Positions 15,922 through 29,168 of a stretch of 64,000 bases of DNA are shown here, piece after piece. Position numbers and translations under genes: made by a program. Location: NCBI GenBank assembly GCA_942493125.1, contig OW818667.1, positions 1,612,001-1,676,000 of the forward strand, read 5' to 3'. Under the pieces are notes generated by a model that worked only from the letters and a program-made list of their open reading frames with translations, did not search any database and was not told where the DNA came from. Every line of letters begins with the position of its first letter. Position 1 is the first letter of the stretch. The stretch is from Fusibacter_C sp942493125 (lineage in GTDB: Bacteria > Bacillota > Clostridia > Peptostreptococcales > Acidaminobacteraceae).

Positions 15922-16872
15922 TTAAGCATGAATCATCGCATACATTGCCGCGCCAATAATTCCTGCATCGTTTTTAAGTTTCGCAATCTCCACTTTTGCA
16001 TGTGGTGACGCTTTGAAATACTTAAGGTCTTCAAGTGATGCATTGACTTTATCGAGCAAGAAATTGCCCGCCATTGAGATGCCGCCACCTAGTACCACGA
16101 TCTCCGGATCAATGGCACAGACGATATTCATGATGCCGATGCTCAAATATTTGACAAGTCTGTCCACAACGTCACCAGCGACTGCGTCGCCTGCTTTTGC
16201 CGCTTCAAAGATGACTTCTCCCGATATCTTGTCAATGTCGCCACCGACCATCTCCATCATGGCTGAAACTCTGCCTTTCTCACGAATGAGGTATTTCGCA
16301 TAGTGTATGATAGCCGTAGAGGAAGCAAACGTTTCCAAACACCCGTTGCGACCGCAATTGCAAGTGTAGAGACTCTCACCTATGATCATGTGACCTAGCT
16401 CGGAGCCTATACCGTGGTAACCGGAAACGACTTTACCATCCACGAGGATACCACCGCCGACGCCGGTTCCTAGGGTCAACATGACGGCGTCTTTATATCG
16501 TCCTTTTTGGGATACTTGAAACTCAGCAACACCAGCTACAGTGGCATCGTTGTCGATGTATATCGGCAATGCTGTTTTCTCGTTTAATTTTTCTCTAAGG
16601 GGTACGTTGTACCAACGGAGGTTCACGCATACGATGACTTCACCAGTATGTGGATCAGCGATTCCAGGAATGCCAATGCCGATGCCCTTAACCGATTCAG
16701 ATGTCGGATTCTCTTTTATGAGCGTTTCTATGACTTTGTAAATATCTTCTATTACTGCATCGCTACCACGTTCTCTACCCGTCGGAACGGAAAGTTTTCT
16801 TATGATTTCACCTGCTCCGTTTACCAGCCCTCCGGCGATATTCGTGCCACCTAAATCGATACCAATGTACAT
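15922..16872 (-). CDS. glcK: ROK family glucokinase
   Basis: 316-residue sugar kinase that phosphorylates glucose with ATP. YIGIDLGGTNIAGGLV at the N-terminus is the phosphate-binding block, LTLGTGVGGGILVDG the adenosine-binding region, and CNCGRNGCLE the ROK zinc site (CxCGxxGCxE). ATG 16872 follows TAGGAGGCAGTA. It lies 32 bases after glgP; glucose made by the GH31 enzyme is its likely substrate. Specificity for glucose is inferred from context and similarity; other hexoses are possible. Confidence 0.92.
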   Translation of the reverse strand: MYIGIDLGGTNIAGGLVNGAGEIIRKLSVPTGRERGSDAVIEDIYKVIETLIKENPTSESVKGIGIGIPGIADPHTGEVIVCVNLRWYNVPLREKLNEKTALPIYIDNDATVAGVAEFQVSQKGRYKDAVMLTLGTGVGGGILVDGKVVSGYHGIGSELGHMIIGESLYTCNCGRNGCLETFASSTAIIHYAKYLIREKGRVSAMMEMVGGDIDKISGEVIFEAAKAGDAVAGDVVDRLVKYLSIGIMNIVCAIDPEIVVLGGGISMAGNFLLDKVNASLEDLKYFKASPHAKVEIAKLKNDAGIIGAAMYAMIHA

Positions 16873-16904
16873 TACTGCCTCCTAATGGATTAATTCATAA
16901 CCCA

Positions 16905-19271
16905 TTATACATCAATGCGTGAAATATTCCAAATGTCTTTCGCATATTCCAAAATCGTTCTGTCACTGCTGAATTTACCTGAACCTGCAATATTCATCCA
17001 GCACTTTTTAGCCCACTTCAAACGATCACGATAATCCGTATCTACGCGTTTTTGTGCGTCTACATAACTGTCAAAATCCTTGAGGATGAAATAGTTATCC
17101 GCTTTATGCCAAGAGGCATCTTTGAGAAGCGCATTATAAAGCTCAGCAAACATCCCCGTCCCATCATCGCTGAAAGTGCCGTCAATCAAAGTATCAACAA
17201 TCTTCTTAAGTCTTGGATGTGATTCGTAAATCTCGCTAGGTTTATATGAATCCTTGATTGCTTCGAGTTCATCGACTTCGGCGCCAAAGATGTAGTTGTT
17301 TTCTAGACCAGCTTCTTCCACGATCTCAACGTTCGCACCATCTAAAGTACCGATCGTCGGCGTACCGTTTAACATGAATTTCATATTGCCCGTTCCTGAA
17401 GCTTCTTTGCCCGCTGTAGAAATTTGTTCAGACAAGTCGGCAGCTGGGAACAATTTTTCTGCATATGATACGCGATAATTTGATACAAACACGACTTTGA
17501 TTCGACCAGCGACGTCTTTGTCTTCATTGACGCATTTTGCGATTTCGTTGATGAATTTGATGATGCCTTTTGCTCTAAAGTAGCCTGGTGCCGCTTTTGC
17601 GCCAAAAATGAACGTTCTAGGCACAACATCGATGCTTGGATTTTCTTTGATGTCAAAGTATAGGTTTAGTATTTGGAACGCATTTAATAACTGACGTTTG
17701 TATTCGTGAAGACGCTTGATTTGAATGTCAAAAATCGAATCCGGATCAATGCTTATGCCTTCAGATGCGAGTATATATTCCGCCAATTGCTCTTTTTTCG
17801 TCTTTTTTATCGCCAAGAATTTATCGAGAACTGATTGATCATCAGCAAATGATTCAAGACTACGAAGCGCACTAAGATCAGTAATCCACTTGTCGCTACC
17901 GAGCAAATCTGTTATATAGCTTGAAAGTTCTTTATTTGATAAAAGCAACCAGCGTCTTTGCGTGATGCCGTTTGTCTTGTTTTGGAATCTATCTGGATAA
18001 AGTTCGTACCACTCTTTCAATTCTTGTGCTTTTAAAATATCTGTATGAAGCGCCGCAACGCCGTTAGTCGCTTTCGTACCGTAGATGGCGAGGTAAGCCA
18101 TGTGGATCATATTATCTTGAATGATTCTCATGTGCTTAATTGAATCTTTTGTATTGCCATGTTCTTTAAGATCGTGAACAAACTGTTTATCGAGTTTGTC
18201 GATGATCTCGTAAACTCTTGGCAATAGTTCTTTATAAAAACCGACCCACCATTTTTCTAAAGCTTCATTTAAAATCGTATGATTCGTGTAGGCAAACGTT
18301 TCTTGGGCAATATGCCACGCTTTTTTGAATGTCACGTGCTCTTCATCCACTAAAATTCTAATGAGCTCTGGGATAGCAACCACAGGATGTGTGTCGTTTA
18401 ACTGTACCGCAACGAACTCAGGGAATTTGTCAAAATGCTTGCCATGCGTTATTTTAAACTTCTTTACGAGGTCTTGAAGCGATGCAGATACGAAGAAGTA
18501 TTGTTGCTTCAATCTCAAAATTTTACCTTCATTGGTCGAATCATTTGGATAGAGAACGCGTGAGATGTCTTCAGCTCTATTTTTTGCCGTCACAGATTTG
18601 TCGTAATCTTGATCGTTGAACAAATCGAAATCAAAAGGCACAACCGGTTCAGACTTCCACAATCTCAATGTATTGATGTTGTTTGTGCCATAGCCGATAA
18701 TTGGCGTGTCATATGGCACAGCAAGGATATCGCCATCTTCAAAGTGCACAGTCACAGCTTCTTCGATACGTCTTATCGACCATGGATCGCCATTTTTTTG
18801 CCAGTGATCCGCCGACTCCTTTTGGAAGCCATTTTCAAAATATTGCTTAAAGATACCAAAGTCGTAGCGGATGCCATAGCCTTGAAGTGGGACGTTCATA
18901 GTAGCCGCTGAATCTAAGAAACATGCTGCGAGTCTACCTAAACCGCCATTGCCAAGACCTGCATCCTCTTCTATTTCCTCAAGTGCATTTAAATTAATGC
19001 CCAAGGCTTTTAGTTCCGATTCGATGTCATGATACAAATTTAAGTTCATCAAATTGTTTCCTAGTGCGCGACCCATCAAAAACTCCGCAGAAAAGTAATA
19101 TGCTTGTTTTTCTTTGGCATAAGTTTCTTTCGTCTTTTCCCAGTTGTCAGCAAGATCAGACATGATCGCTTTTGAAAGGGCATAATAAATTTCTTGTTCT
19201 GAAGCATTTTCTAGATGTTTTCCGAATTCTGATTTCAGAAAAAACTTGATATTATCGGTATATTGACTCAT
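16905..19271 (-). CDS. glgP: Glycogen/maltodextrin phosphorylase
   Basis: 788-residue GT35 enzyme that cleaves alpha-1,4-glucans with phosphate to give glucose-1-phosphate. The pyridoxal-phosphate lysine is in EASGTGNMKFMLNG; N-terminal NLGNGGLGRLAACFLDS is typical (here EDAGLGNGGLGRLAACFLDS). There is no long N-terminal regulatory extension, so it is likely constitutively active. Within an operon with alpha-glucosidase and glucokinase, maltodextrin is the probable substrate. AAGGAGG before ATG 19271 directly abuts a LacI/CcpA-type operator at 19282-19296, so binding there could block transcription into glgP and downstream genes. A phosphoglucomutase is needed but not seen here. Confidence 0.95.
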   Translation of the reverse strand: MSQYTDNIKFFLKSEFGKHLENASEQEIYYALSKAIMSDLADNWEKTKETYAKEKQAYYFSAEFLMGRALGNNLMNLNLYHDIESELKALGINLNALEEIEEDAGLGNGGLGRLAACFLDSAATMNVPLQGYGIRYDFGIFKQYFENGFQKESADHWQKNGDPWSIRRIEEAVTVHFEDGDILAVPYDTPIIGYGTNNINTLRLWKSEPVVPFDFDLFNDQDYDKSVTAKNRAEDISRVLYPNDSTNEGKILRLKQQYFFVSASLQDLVKKFKITHGKHFDKFPEFVAVQLNDTHPVVAIPELIRILVDEEHVTFKKAWHIAQETFAYTNHTILNEALEKWWVGFYKELLPRVYEIIDKLDKQFVHDLKEHGNTKDSIKHMRIIQDNMIHMAYLAIYGTKATNGVAALHTDILKAQELKEWYELYPDRFQNKTNGITQRRWLLLSNKELSSYITDLLGSDKWITDLSALRSLESFADDQSVLDKFLAIKKTKKEQLAEYILASEGISIDPDSIFDIQIKRLHEYKRQLLNAFQILNLYFDIKENPSIDVVPRTFIFGAKAAPGYFRAKGIIKFINEIAKCVNEDKDVAGRIKVVFVSNYRVSYAEKLFPAADLSEQISTAGKEASGTGNMKFMLNGTPTIGTLDGANVEIVEEAGLENNYIFGAEVDELEAIKDSYKPSEIYESHPRLKKIVDTLIDGTFSDDGTGMFAELYNALLKDASWHKADNYFILKDFDSYVDAQKRVDTDYRDRLKWAKKCWMNIAGSGKFSSDRTILEYAKDIWNISRIDV

Positions 19272-19281
19272 AGTATCCTCC

Positions 19282-19296
19282 TTGGAAACGTTACCA
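19282..19296 (-). promoter_or_regulatory. LacI/CcpA-type operator just upstream of glgP
   Basis: TTGGAAACGTTACCA (plus strand) fits the CcpA cre consensus WTGNAANCGNWNNCW at every position and shares GGAAACGTTACC with the operator upstream of the lacI-type gene. It touches the glgP ribosome binding site. Confidence 0.65.
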
Positions 19297-19313
19297 TTTT
19301 TTTGTACAATGAT

Positions 19314-19330
19314 TTACGCGCTACGCGTAA
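19314..19330 (-). other. Hairpin around the GH31 stop codon
   Basis: Perfect inverted repeat TTACGCG-TAG-CGCGTAA in which the stop codon TAG forms the loop. No T-run follows, so it is more likely an mRNA processing or stability hairpin between the GH31 gene and glgP than a full terminator. Confidence 0.55.
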
Positions 19331-21540
19331 CTATTAGGCACATTGGATGTACCTTGTTTCAACACATGACAAATGCCATGGTCATCTATAAGATAAAACG
19401 TTACAGTTTCAAGCGCTGCATCGTCTGTCTCTACTGAAATATGAAAGGTCTTCTCTGATTTTTCTACTGAAAAACGCGTTGTTTTAAACTGACCCTCTTT
19501 GAAAGCTTGTGTTTCACCGTCATCATCGTAATACACATATTCCGCTTTATTTTCAACGTATCCGATGACAATCAAGTGCGCCGTATCCAGCTTCGCGACC
19601 CTATTCTCAGGTTTTGTCACAACCATGAGTTTGTTTGGTCTCAAAAATATCGGGAATTCGTCCATAGCGAGTGGTACATAGTGAAAACCAGCTTGCATCT
19701 TTTCAAATGGTTTCTTTTCAAGTGCTTCAAAGTTTCGGATGCGCCATAAGACCATTGTTTCAGGCAAATAGACGGCTCTACCCTTAGCATTTTGTTCATA
19801 AACCGGAGCGAGCATGATTGAATCACCGAACAAAAGTTGGTCTTCAACTTCTTTCGATCTTGAATCTTCATAGTCATATGACAGTGGTGCAAACAGTAAA
19901 TCATGATTTAGATTTGCCTTCATAAATTCCGAATAAATATAAGGTACAAGGGCATACCGCATTCTGAGAATATCCCGGTTGATTCCGAGTGAATCTGAAT
20001 CAAACTGCCAAGGTTCTTGTCTACGCGTTCCCAGTGCACTGTGATTTCTAAGCAGCGGTGTAAAGACGCTAAACTGTAGCCATCTCGTGATGAGTTGGGC
20101 ACTTGCATTGCAACCAAAACCACCCGTATCAGCACCTGTATATAAAAACCCAGCCATTCCTAGACCTGGCATCATCTGAATATTGAGTTTCAAATGTTCC
20201 CACCATGAGTGGTTGTCACCTGTCCAAATACCCGAATGCTTTGCCATGCCAATATGTGACGCACGCGTCAACAAAAAGAATCGCTTGTTCGCATCATAAC
20301 GTTCAAAGCCCTCATCTGCTGCACGTGTCATATTGTAACCATACAAGTTGTGCACATCATAATGGTTAACACGTTCTCCATCCATTTGATGGTACATGCT
20401 TTTGTAATCTTTTTCTGCGTTTGAAAGTCCATATATTTTGTCTTTTAACTGAAAAAATGTGTATATGTCCAGATTCTTATCTTCTTGATCTTTAATGAAT
20501 GCGAATGCCTCTTTTAACCCTTGTTCAGAATAAAAAATCGCGGGTTCATTCATGTCATTCCAGAATCCTTCAATCCCCATGTCCAAAAGCGTATGGTATT
20601 TATCCCCGAACCATTTGCGAGCCTGCGTGTTCAGTACATCAGGGAAATGAACTTTGCCTGGCCAAACTGCTGCTACAAAGGGCTTTCCGTCACTATCCGT
20701 GCAGAAATAATTGTTTGCGATGCCTTCTTCGTAGACGTCATAATCCGATTCGATTTTTACACCTGCATCGATGATTGGGATGAGCTTAATGCCTTTTTGC
20801 TTCAAATCAGAAACGAGGTCCTGAAAATTTGGGAACCGTTCATCACTGATGGTGAAGTCTTTGAACCTTTCCATATAATCAATGTCTAGGTAAATAGCGT
20901 CGCAGGGGATATCTGACGTGTCGAATTGATCTGCGATCATTCGAACGACGGTTTCATCTTCATAGCTCCACCTGCTTTGTTGGTACCCAAAAGCCCACTT
21001 TGGTGGTGTATAACTAAGTCCAATCAAGCTTCTGAACGATTTAACGATTTCTTTAAACGAGCCTTCAAAATAATAGGCATCGAAATTTCCGCCTTCAATG
21101 TCTATTTCAAGTGCATCCACATCGCTATAGGCGACATCGTATTTGACCTTTCCTGCAAAATCAATATATAGGCCCCAAGTCTTTTCCCCTTGAACGATAA
21201 AAAAGTTGTGTGCGCCATATAAAGCTAATTTGTCAGGTGTATGGTTCGGATCATCTGTGCAAAATGCCTCATAGACAAATCCACGCTTGTTCATCCCTCG
21301 TAAGCTTTGACCTAGTCCGAAAACACTGTCATCTGTTTTCAACTTGAAGCGCCATTTGGTATCTTGATTGATCTGAAAATGTTTGGTCACATCCATCAAA
21401 TCGATGATTGCGTTTTCAGTGGTGTCATGAAGCTTTTCATTGTTTATGGCTACAAATGAATCATCCATAACCGTTTCAGTGGGTATCATATGACCAAAGC
21501 TTACTTTTATAACGCCTGAAGCAGATCTATAACTTTTCAT
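19321..21540 (-). CDS. Glycoside hydrolase family 31 alpha-glucosidase
   Basis: 739-residue TIM-barrel glycosidase that releases glucose from alpha-glucosides. The nucleophile region is GFWNDMNEPAIF near residue 330, and an acid/base region HSGIWTGDNHSWWEHL follows. An N-terminal beta-sandwich (FGLGQSLRGMNKRGFVYEAF) and a C-terminal sheet domain are recognisable. No signal peptide is present, so it acts in the cytosol on imported oligosaccharides. ATG 21540 follows AAGGAGAGCGCG. First structural gene after the LacI regulator. Maltose or isomaltose is the likely substrate; alpha-xylosidase activity cannot be excluded. Confidence 0.92.
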   Translation of the reverse strand: MKSYRSASGVIKVSFGHMIPTETVMDDSFVAINNEKLHDTTENAIIDLMDVTKHFQINQDTKWRFKLKTDDSVFGLGQSLRGMNKRGFVYEAFCTDDPNHTPDKLALYGAHNFFIVQGEKTWGLYIDFAGKVKYDVAYSDVDALEIDIEGGNFDAYYFEGSFKEIVKSFRSLIGLSYTPPKWAFGYQQSRWSYEDETVVRMIADQFDTSDIPCDAIYLDIDYMERFKDFTISDERFPNFQDLVSDLKQKGIKLIPIIDAGVKIESDYDVYEEGIANNYFCTDSDGKPFVAAVWPGKVHFPDVLNTQARKWFGDKYHTLLDMGIEGFWNDMNEPAIFYSEQGLKEAFAFIKDQEDKNLDIYTFFQLKDKIYGLSNAEKDYKSMYHQMDGERVNHYDVHNLYGYNMTRAADEGFERYDANKRFFLLTRASHIGMAKHSGIWTGDNHSWWEHLKLNIQMMPGLGMAGFLYTGADTGGFGCNASAQLITRWLQFSVFTPLLRNHSALGTRRQEPWQFDSDSLGINRDILRMRYALVPYIYSEFMKANLNHDLLFAPLSYDYEDSRSKEVEDQLLFGDSIMLAPVYEQNAKGRAVYLPETMVLWRIRNFEALEKKPFEKMQAGFHYVPLAMDEFPIFLRPNKLMVVTKPENRVAKLDTAHLIVIGYVENKAEYVYYDDDGETQAFKEGQFKTTRFSVEKSEKTFHISVETDDAALETVTFYLIDDHGICHVLKQGTSNVPNSYA

Positions 21541-21590
21541 CGCGCTCTCCTTAATGTTGGTCTTTGAAATTAATTCGCTCGTTATTACTA

Positions 21591-22607
21591 TTATATATTT
21601 CTACAAGACTGTCGTTCGACAAGTGCTGTATCGAAAACAAGATGCTTATGTGGCATGCCATCATCCAAAATACTGATCATTAAATCCGCTGTATTATCTG
21701 CAATTTCTTCAACTGGTTGATGTATGGTCGTAAGTGCCGGACTAAAATATGCGGCATAATCTATATCGTCGAATCCAATTAATGAGATATCTTCAGGGAT
21801 TCTAAGGCCATGTTCATGAATCGCTTTGGCAGCGCCAATTGCCATAACATCCGATATTGCAAACACAGCAGTTAAGTCGGGCGCTTTATTCAGTAGTCGC
21901 TTCATCGCCATATAACCTGTCTCAAATGTGTAGGCACCAATTTCAAAATAATTATCCATTTTGTCAAATTGATTTGCTGAGAGTGCCTTGATGTACCCTT
22001 CAGTTCTTATCGTACCAACTGATTTATCATCCTCACCCGTAGTTATCAGACCAATTTTTCTGTGGCCAATGCCAAACAAATAATCCACTGCTTTAAACGC
22101 CGCCTTCTCATTATCGATATTGACACTAGAAAATAACGCTTTATTAAGGGTTTCCGGAAATTCAGTCGATGTTAAAATGAAAGGCACTCTCAATCTCTCA
22201 ACTTCAGTGTTGGTCAACTGATCGAAATCACCACCCAAACAAATAATCCCTTTTAACTTTTTTTCCATGATAAATTCATAGGCTGCATCAATATCTTTCG
22301 TATCGTCGATGTTATAATGAATAATCGCTGAATAGCCAGCATATGACAGACGCTTTTCAATATTTTGAATCATGCGTGCGAAAAATGGATTGTACATCCC
22401 TTTAATGAGAATCCCTACGTCCATGGACTCTGTTCGCTTTAAGTTACGTGCACTATTATTGGGAATAAAATTGTAGGCTTCGATGACTTCAAGGACATGC
22501 TTTCTCGTCTCTTCTTTAACATCCGTATGTTGATTGATTACTCTTGAAACAGTACTGACACCAACGCCCGCCAATTTTGCAATATCTTTGATATTTAGAT
22601 TCTTCAT
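21591..22607 (-). CDS. LacI family transcriptional regulator
   Basis: 338-residue sugar-responsive repressor. The DNA-binding head is LNIKDIAKLAGVGVSTVSRVI (helix-turn-helix) with hinge region AYNFIPNNSARNLKRTES, followed by a periplasmic-binding-like effector domain. It heads the maltodextrin operon and has a palindromic operator at 22636-22660 directly after its own -10, so it probably represses itself and the operon. A second matching site is upstream of glgP. Likely a MalR-type regulator; the effector is not identifiable. The ribosome binding site GGGGGCGCTTTGAATG is unremarkable. Confidence 0.92.
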   Translation of the reverse strand: MKNLNIKDIAKLAGVGVSTVSRVINQHTDVKEETRKHVLEVIEAYNFIPNNSARNLKRTESMDVGILIKGMYNPFFARMIQNIEKRLSYAGYSAIIHYNIDDTKDIDAAYEFIMEKKLKGIICLGGDFDQLTNTEVERLRVPFILTSTEFPETLNKALFSSVNIDNEKAAFKAVDYLFGIGHRKIGLITTGEDDKSVGTIRTEGYIKALSANQFDKMDNYFEIGAYTFETGYMAMKRLLNKAPDLTAVFAISDVMAIGAAKAIHEHGLRIPEDISLIGFDDIDYAAYFSPALTTIHQPVEEIADNTADLMISILDDGMPHKHLVFDTALVERQSCRNI

Positions 22608-22635
22608 TCAAAGCGCCCCCGAATTCAGATTGTTT

Positions 22636-22660
22636 GGGAACGTTTTCGGTAACGTTTCCA
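22636..22660 (-). promoter_or_regulatory. Tandem LacI-type operators upstream of the maltodextrin operon
   Basis: Two adjacent half-palindromic sites, GGGAACGTTTTC and GGTAACGTTTCC, with AACGTT centres 12 bp apart, immediately downstream of the -10. The second is identical to the glgP-proximal site and close to a cre site. Confidence 0.65.
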
Positions 22661-22667
22661 TAAAGAA

Positions 22668-22696
22668 AGTATATCATAAATCCGTACAATCTGAAA
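22668..22696 (-). promoter_or_regulatory. Promoter of the lacI-GH31-glgP-glcK-pgi operon
   Basis: Minus strand -35 TTTCAG (22691-22696), 17-base spacer, -10 TATACT (22668-22673). The operator lies just downstream, a repressing position. Confidence 0.55.
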
Positions 22697-22738
22697 GCGA
22701 AATTTTGGTGGTCATAAATCGTGTATTGCATAGGAATT

Positions 22739-22767
22739 TTGACATTTTTGGCAATTTGATTTATAAT
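22739..22767 (+). promoter_or_regulatory. Promoter of dinB
   Basis: Plus strand -35 TTGACA (22739-22744), 17-base spacer, -10 TATAAT (22762-22767): both consensus hexamers with ideal spacing. Confidence 0.8.
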
Positions 22768-22772
22768 AAAAC

Positions 22773-22786
22773 AGAACATACGTACG
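22773..22786 (+). promoter_or_regulatory. LexA (SOS) box candidate at dinB
   Basis: AGAACATACGTACG matches 12 of 14 positions of the Bacillus-type LexA box CGAACRNRYGTTYG and sits just downstream of the dinB -10. Confidence 0.5.
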
Positions 22787-22808
22787 CAAATCGAAGGGGA
22801 AATACATC

Positions 22809-23915
22809 ATGGCCAATAATCACATAATTGATGACAACATTATCACAAGGCGCATCATCCATTTTGATATCGACGCTTTTTTTGCCTCTGTAGAACAAAT
22901 TGATCATCCAGAATATAAAGGCCTGCCCGTGATCGTCGGTGGTGATTCAGATCGGAGTGTGGTGTCAACATGCTCCTATGTAGCAAGGAAATACGGCGTT
23001 CGAAGTGCCATGAGCATCGTTGTCGCTAAAAAATTATGTCCAAATGGCATCTATGTCTATGGCAATATGAAGCGTTACTCTGAGCTTTCTCAGCAAATTT
23101 TTGAATATATAGAATCGCGTTTTGAAAGTGTCCAGCGCGTTTCAATTGATGAAGCCTATATCGATGTGACTGACTGCCAAGACCCATGGCTTATTGCACA
23201 TGATATAAAAAAAGCTGTCAATTTAATGACAGGGCTGACGATTTCAGTCGGTATTTCTTATAATAAGTTCTTAGCGAAACTCGCTTCTGACTGGAACAAA
23301 CCCGATGGCATCTTTGAAATCAAACCAGACGATATACCAGCACTTTTACTGCCACTACCTATCATTAAAATTCACGGTCTCGGTAAAAAAACATGTGAGA
23401 AACTCAATCGCATTGGTATTTTTACGATAGAAGACCTCTATCATTATCCGAGTGACCTATTAAATAATATCATCGGTGAATCGTGGGCAAAAGAAATCGT
23501 GGAGCGCATTCATGGCATCGACAACCGACCTGTTAGAGAGTATGCCGAACGCAAGTCTTATGGAAAAGAAACGACTTTTGACGCAGACACGTCTGATCGC
23601 TCAGAGATTTATGCCGTTTTACTAAAGTATCTCATTAGAATCCAACAGAAACTCGAAGAGAAAAGCCTCATGCCACGTACTCTGACGATCAAAATCAAGT
23701 ATTTCGACTTTGAACAGTTTACGAAGAGTCATAGCCTCGAATACAACACCAATGACTACAGTGTTTTGAAGGAAAATCTGGACATCATGTTTGAGAATTT
23801 GGAGCTTTCAAAGCCGGTCAGATTAGTCGGTTTGACTTTTTCGAATCTAGAGGATGCTGATTATAAGCAGTTTAATTTTTATGAGGAAAAAGGGTATGAG
23901 AAAAAAGGTTACTAG
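22809..23915 (+). CDS. dinB: DNA polymerase IV (Y-family)
   Basis: 368-residue translesion polymerase. The catalytic acids lie in IIHFDIDAFFASVEQ (near residue 20) and RVSIDEAYIDVT (near 110). The middle holds helix-hairpin-helix IKIHGLGKKTCEKLNRIGI and a little-finger domain follows. The tail KQFNFYEEK may be a beta-clamp motif. The C-terminus ends in a repeated EKGYEKKGY. It is one of only two plus-strand protein genes here and is divergent from the lacI operon. ATG follows GAAGGGGAAATACATC. A consensus promoter with a LexA-like box suggests DNA-damage induction. Confidence 0.95.
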   Translation: MANNHIIDDNIITRRIIHFDIDAFFASVEQIDHPEYKGLPVIVGGDSDRSVVSTCSYVARKYGVRSAMSIVVAKKLCPNGIYVYGNMKRYSELSQQIFEYIESRFESVQRVSIDEAYIDVTDCQDPWLIAHDIKKAVNLMTGLTISVGISYNKFLAKLASDWNKPDGIFEIKPDDIPALLLPLPIIKIHGLGKKTCEKLNRIGIFTIEDLYHYPSDLLNNIIGESWAKEIVERIHGIDNRPVREYAERKSYGKETTFDADTSDRSEIYAVLLKYLIRIQQKLEEKSLMPRTLTIKIKYFDFEQFTKSHSLEYNTNDYSVLKENLDIMFENLELSKPVRLVGLTFSNLEDADYKQFNFYEEKGYEKKGY

Positions 23916-23948
23916 AAAATGAGAACATTTTCTAGTAACCTTTTTTTC
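23902..23948 (+). terminator. Terminator of dinB, overlapping its stop codon
   Basis: Perfect 15-pair stem GGTTACTAGAAAATG / CATTTTCTAGTAACC with loop AGAA, then seven T. The dinB stop codon TAG lies in the left arm. The hairpin directly precedes the CCCGAC block of repeat R1. Confidence 0.9.
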
Positions 23949-23951
23949 TCA

Positions 23952-24003
23952 CCCGACGTGGGCAACCGCAAGTTTGTTTACAAACTTTTGGTTGCCAGGA
24001 GGG
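23952..24003 (+). repeat. CCCGAC...AGGAGGG hairpin repeat, copy R1
   Basis: CCCGACGTGGG, then stem CAACCG / TGGTTG enclosing a nested hairpin AAGTTTG / CAAACTT, then CCAGGAGGG and ACGTATGCC. Lies between dinB and the 5S rRNA terminator. The left-hand hairpin of the module is the dinB terminator. Confidence 0.7.
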
Positions 24004-24117
24004 ACGTATGCCACATTAACGTTAAGTTCAAGGCGTCATCTTAAATGTTTTACATATGTATTTCAAAATTTCGTAAATATCTTTATAATATGTAACTTAA
24101 AACTGTTTTTGATTAAA

Positions 24118-24156
24118 GAAAAAGAAGTTCAATCCTAAGATTGAACTTCTTTTTTT
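24118..24156 (-). terminator. Terminator of the rRNA operon
   Basis: Twelve-pair stem AGAAGTTCAATC / GATTGAACTTCT with a four-base loop directly after 5S rRNA; T-rich on the minus strand beyond the stem. Confidence 0.85.
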
Positions 24157-24274
24157 GGAACCAGCAACGTTCTACTCTCCCAGGCAGCTGCCCGCCAAGT
24201 ACCCTCGACGCTGGAGGACTTTACTTCTGTGTTCGGTATGGGAACAGGTGTGGCCCCTCCGCCATCATCACTGG
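24157..24274 (-). rRNA. rrf: 5S ribosomal RNA
   Basis: About 118 bases. The minus strand reads TCCAGTGATGATGGCGG at the 5' end, contains CCGAACACAGAAGTAAAG, and ends GTTGCTGGTTCC, typical clostridial 5S. Ends are placed by the expected terminal helix and may be off by a base or two. Confidence 0.93.
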
Positions 24275-24302
24275 ATATGAGAAAAATCTTTGATTTTTCG
24301 AA

Positions 24303-24334
24303 CCCGACGTAGGCAACGATAGTTGCCAGGAGGG
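24303..24334 (+). repeat. CCCGAC...AGGAGGG hairpin repeat, copy R2
   Basis: CCCGACGTAGG, stem CAAC-GATA-GTTG, CCAGGAGGG, then CGTATGCC. It lies in the spacer between 23S and 5S rRNA, in the opposite orientation to rRNA transcription. A hairpin GAAAAATC / GATTTTTC (24281-24299) precedes it. Confidence 0.75.
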
Positions 24335-24391
24335 CGTATGCCGCTCTCACGAGTCGAAACGATCAAATTCTTATCTCTTATCTCAAGGTTT

Positions 24392-24422
24392 GTACCCTGA
24401 AAATTGCATATAAGTTCGACAT
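24392..24422 (-). other. 23S rRNA processing stem, 3' arm
   Basis: On the minus strand the segment pairs almost perfectly with 27498-27528 on the other side of 23S (shared core ATATGCAATTTTC / GAAAATTGCATAT). Such stems are cut by RNase III in bacteria. Confidence 0.75.
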
Positions 24423-24444
24423 TTCACTGTTTTTATAAAAGTTT

Positions 24445-27361
<2,917 letters not shown>

Positions 27362-27442
27362 TGCATTCAATACACGGCGCTTAAGCCTTGCATCAAACGA
27401 CTTTTTTAAAATACAGTGTTTTTAACGCTAACTTAGTACACA

Positions 27443-27475
27443 CCCTCCTACCAACCTTCGGTTGCTCATGTCGGG
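27443..27475 (-). repeat. CCCGAC...AGGAGGG hairpin repeat, copy R3
   Basis: Minus strand: hairpin CGCGAAACAAAGTTTCGCG (27476-27494), then CCCGACATGAG, stem CAACCGAAGGTTG, TAGGAGGG and GTGTGTACTAAG. Situated in the 16S-23S spacer, in the direction of rRNA transcription. Confidence 0.75.
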
Positions 27476-27497
27476 CGCGAAACTTTGTTTCGCGTAA

Positions 27498-27528
27498 ATG
27501 TCGATTCTATATGCAATTTTCAAGGAAC
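27498..27528 (-). other. 23S rRNA processing stem, 5' arm
   Basis: Complementary to 24392-24422; together they form the long stalk that brings the ends of pre-23S together. Confidence 0.75.
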
Positions 27529-27595
27529 AACGAAATCGTTAGATTTCGGAAAGCAAAAATGCTTTCATGTTTTGAAGTTCTTGTGTTGCCACAAG

Positions 27596-27621
27596 ACCCT
27601 CAAAATTGAACAGCGCAAATG
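27596..27621 (-). other. 16S rRNA processing stem, 3' arm
   Basis: CATTTGCGCTGTTCAATTTT on the minus strand pairs with the leader segment at 29325-29350. No tRNA gene is present in the 16S-23S spacer (27362-27633). Confidence 0.75.
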
Positions 27622-27626
27622 TCTAT

Positions 27627-29168
<1,542 letters not shown>

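Noticed and set aside
22534..22827. Plus-strand open frame covering the lacI start and the dinB promoter
   Set aside because: It overlaps the coding start of the regulator, the operators and the dinB promoter, and has no ribosome binding site.
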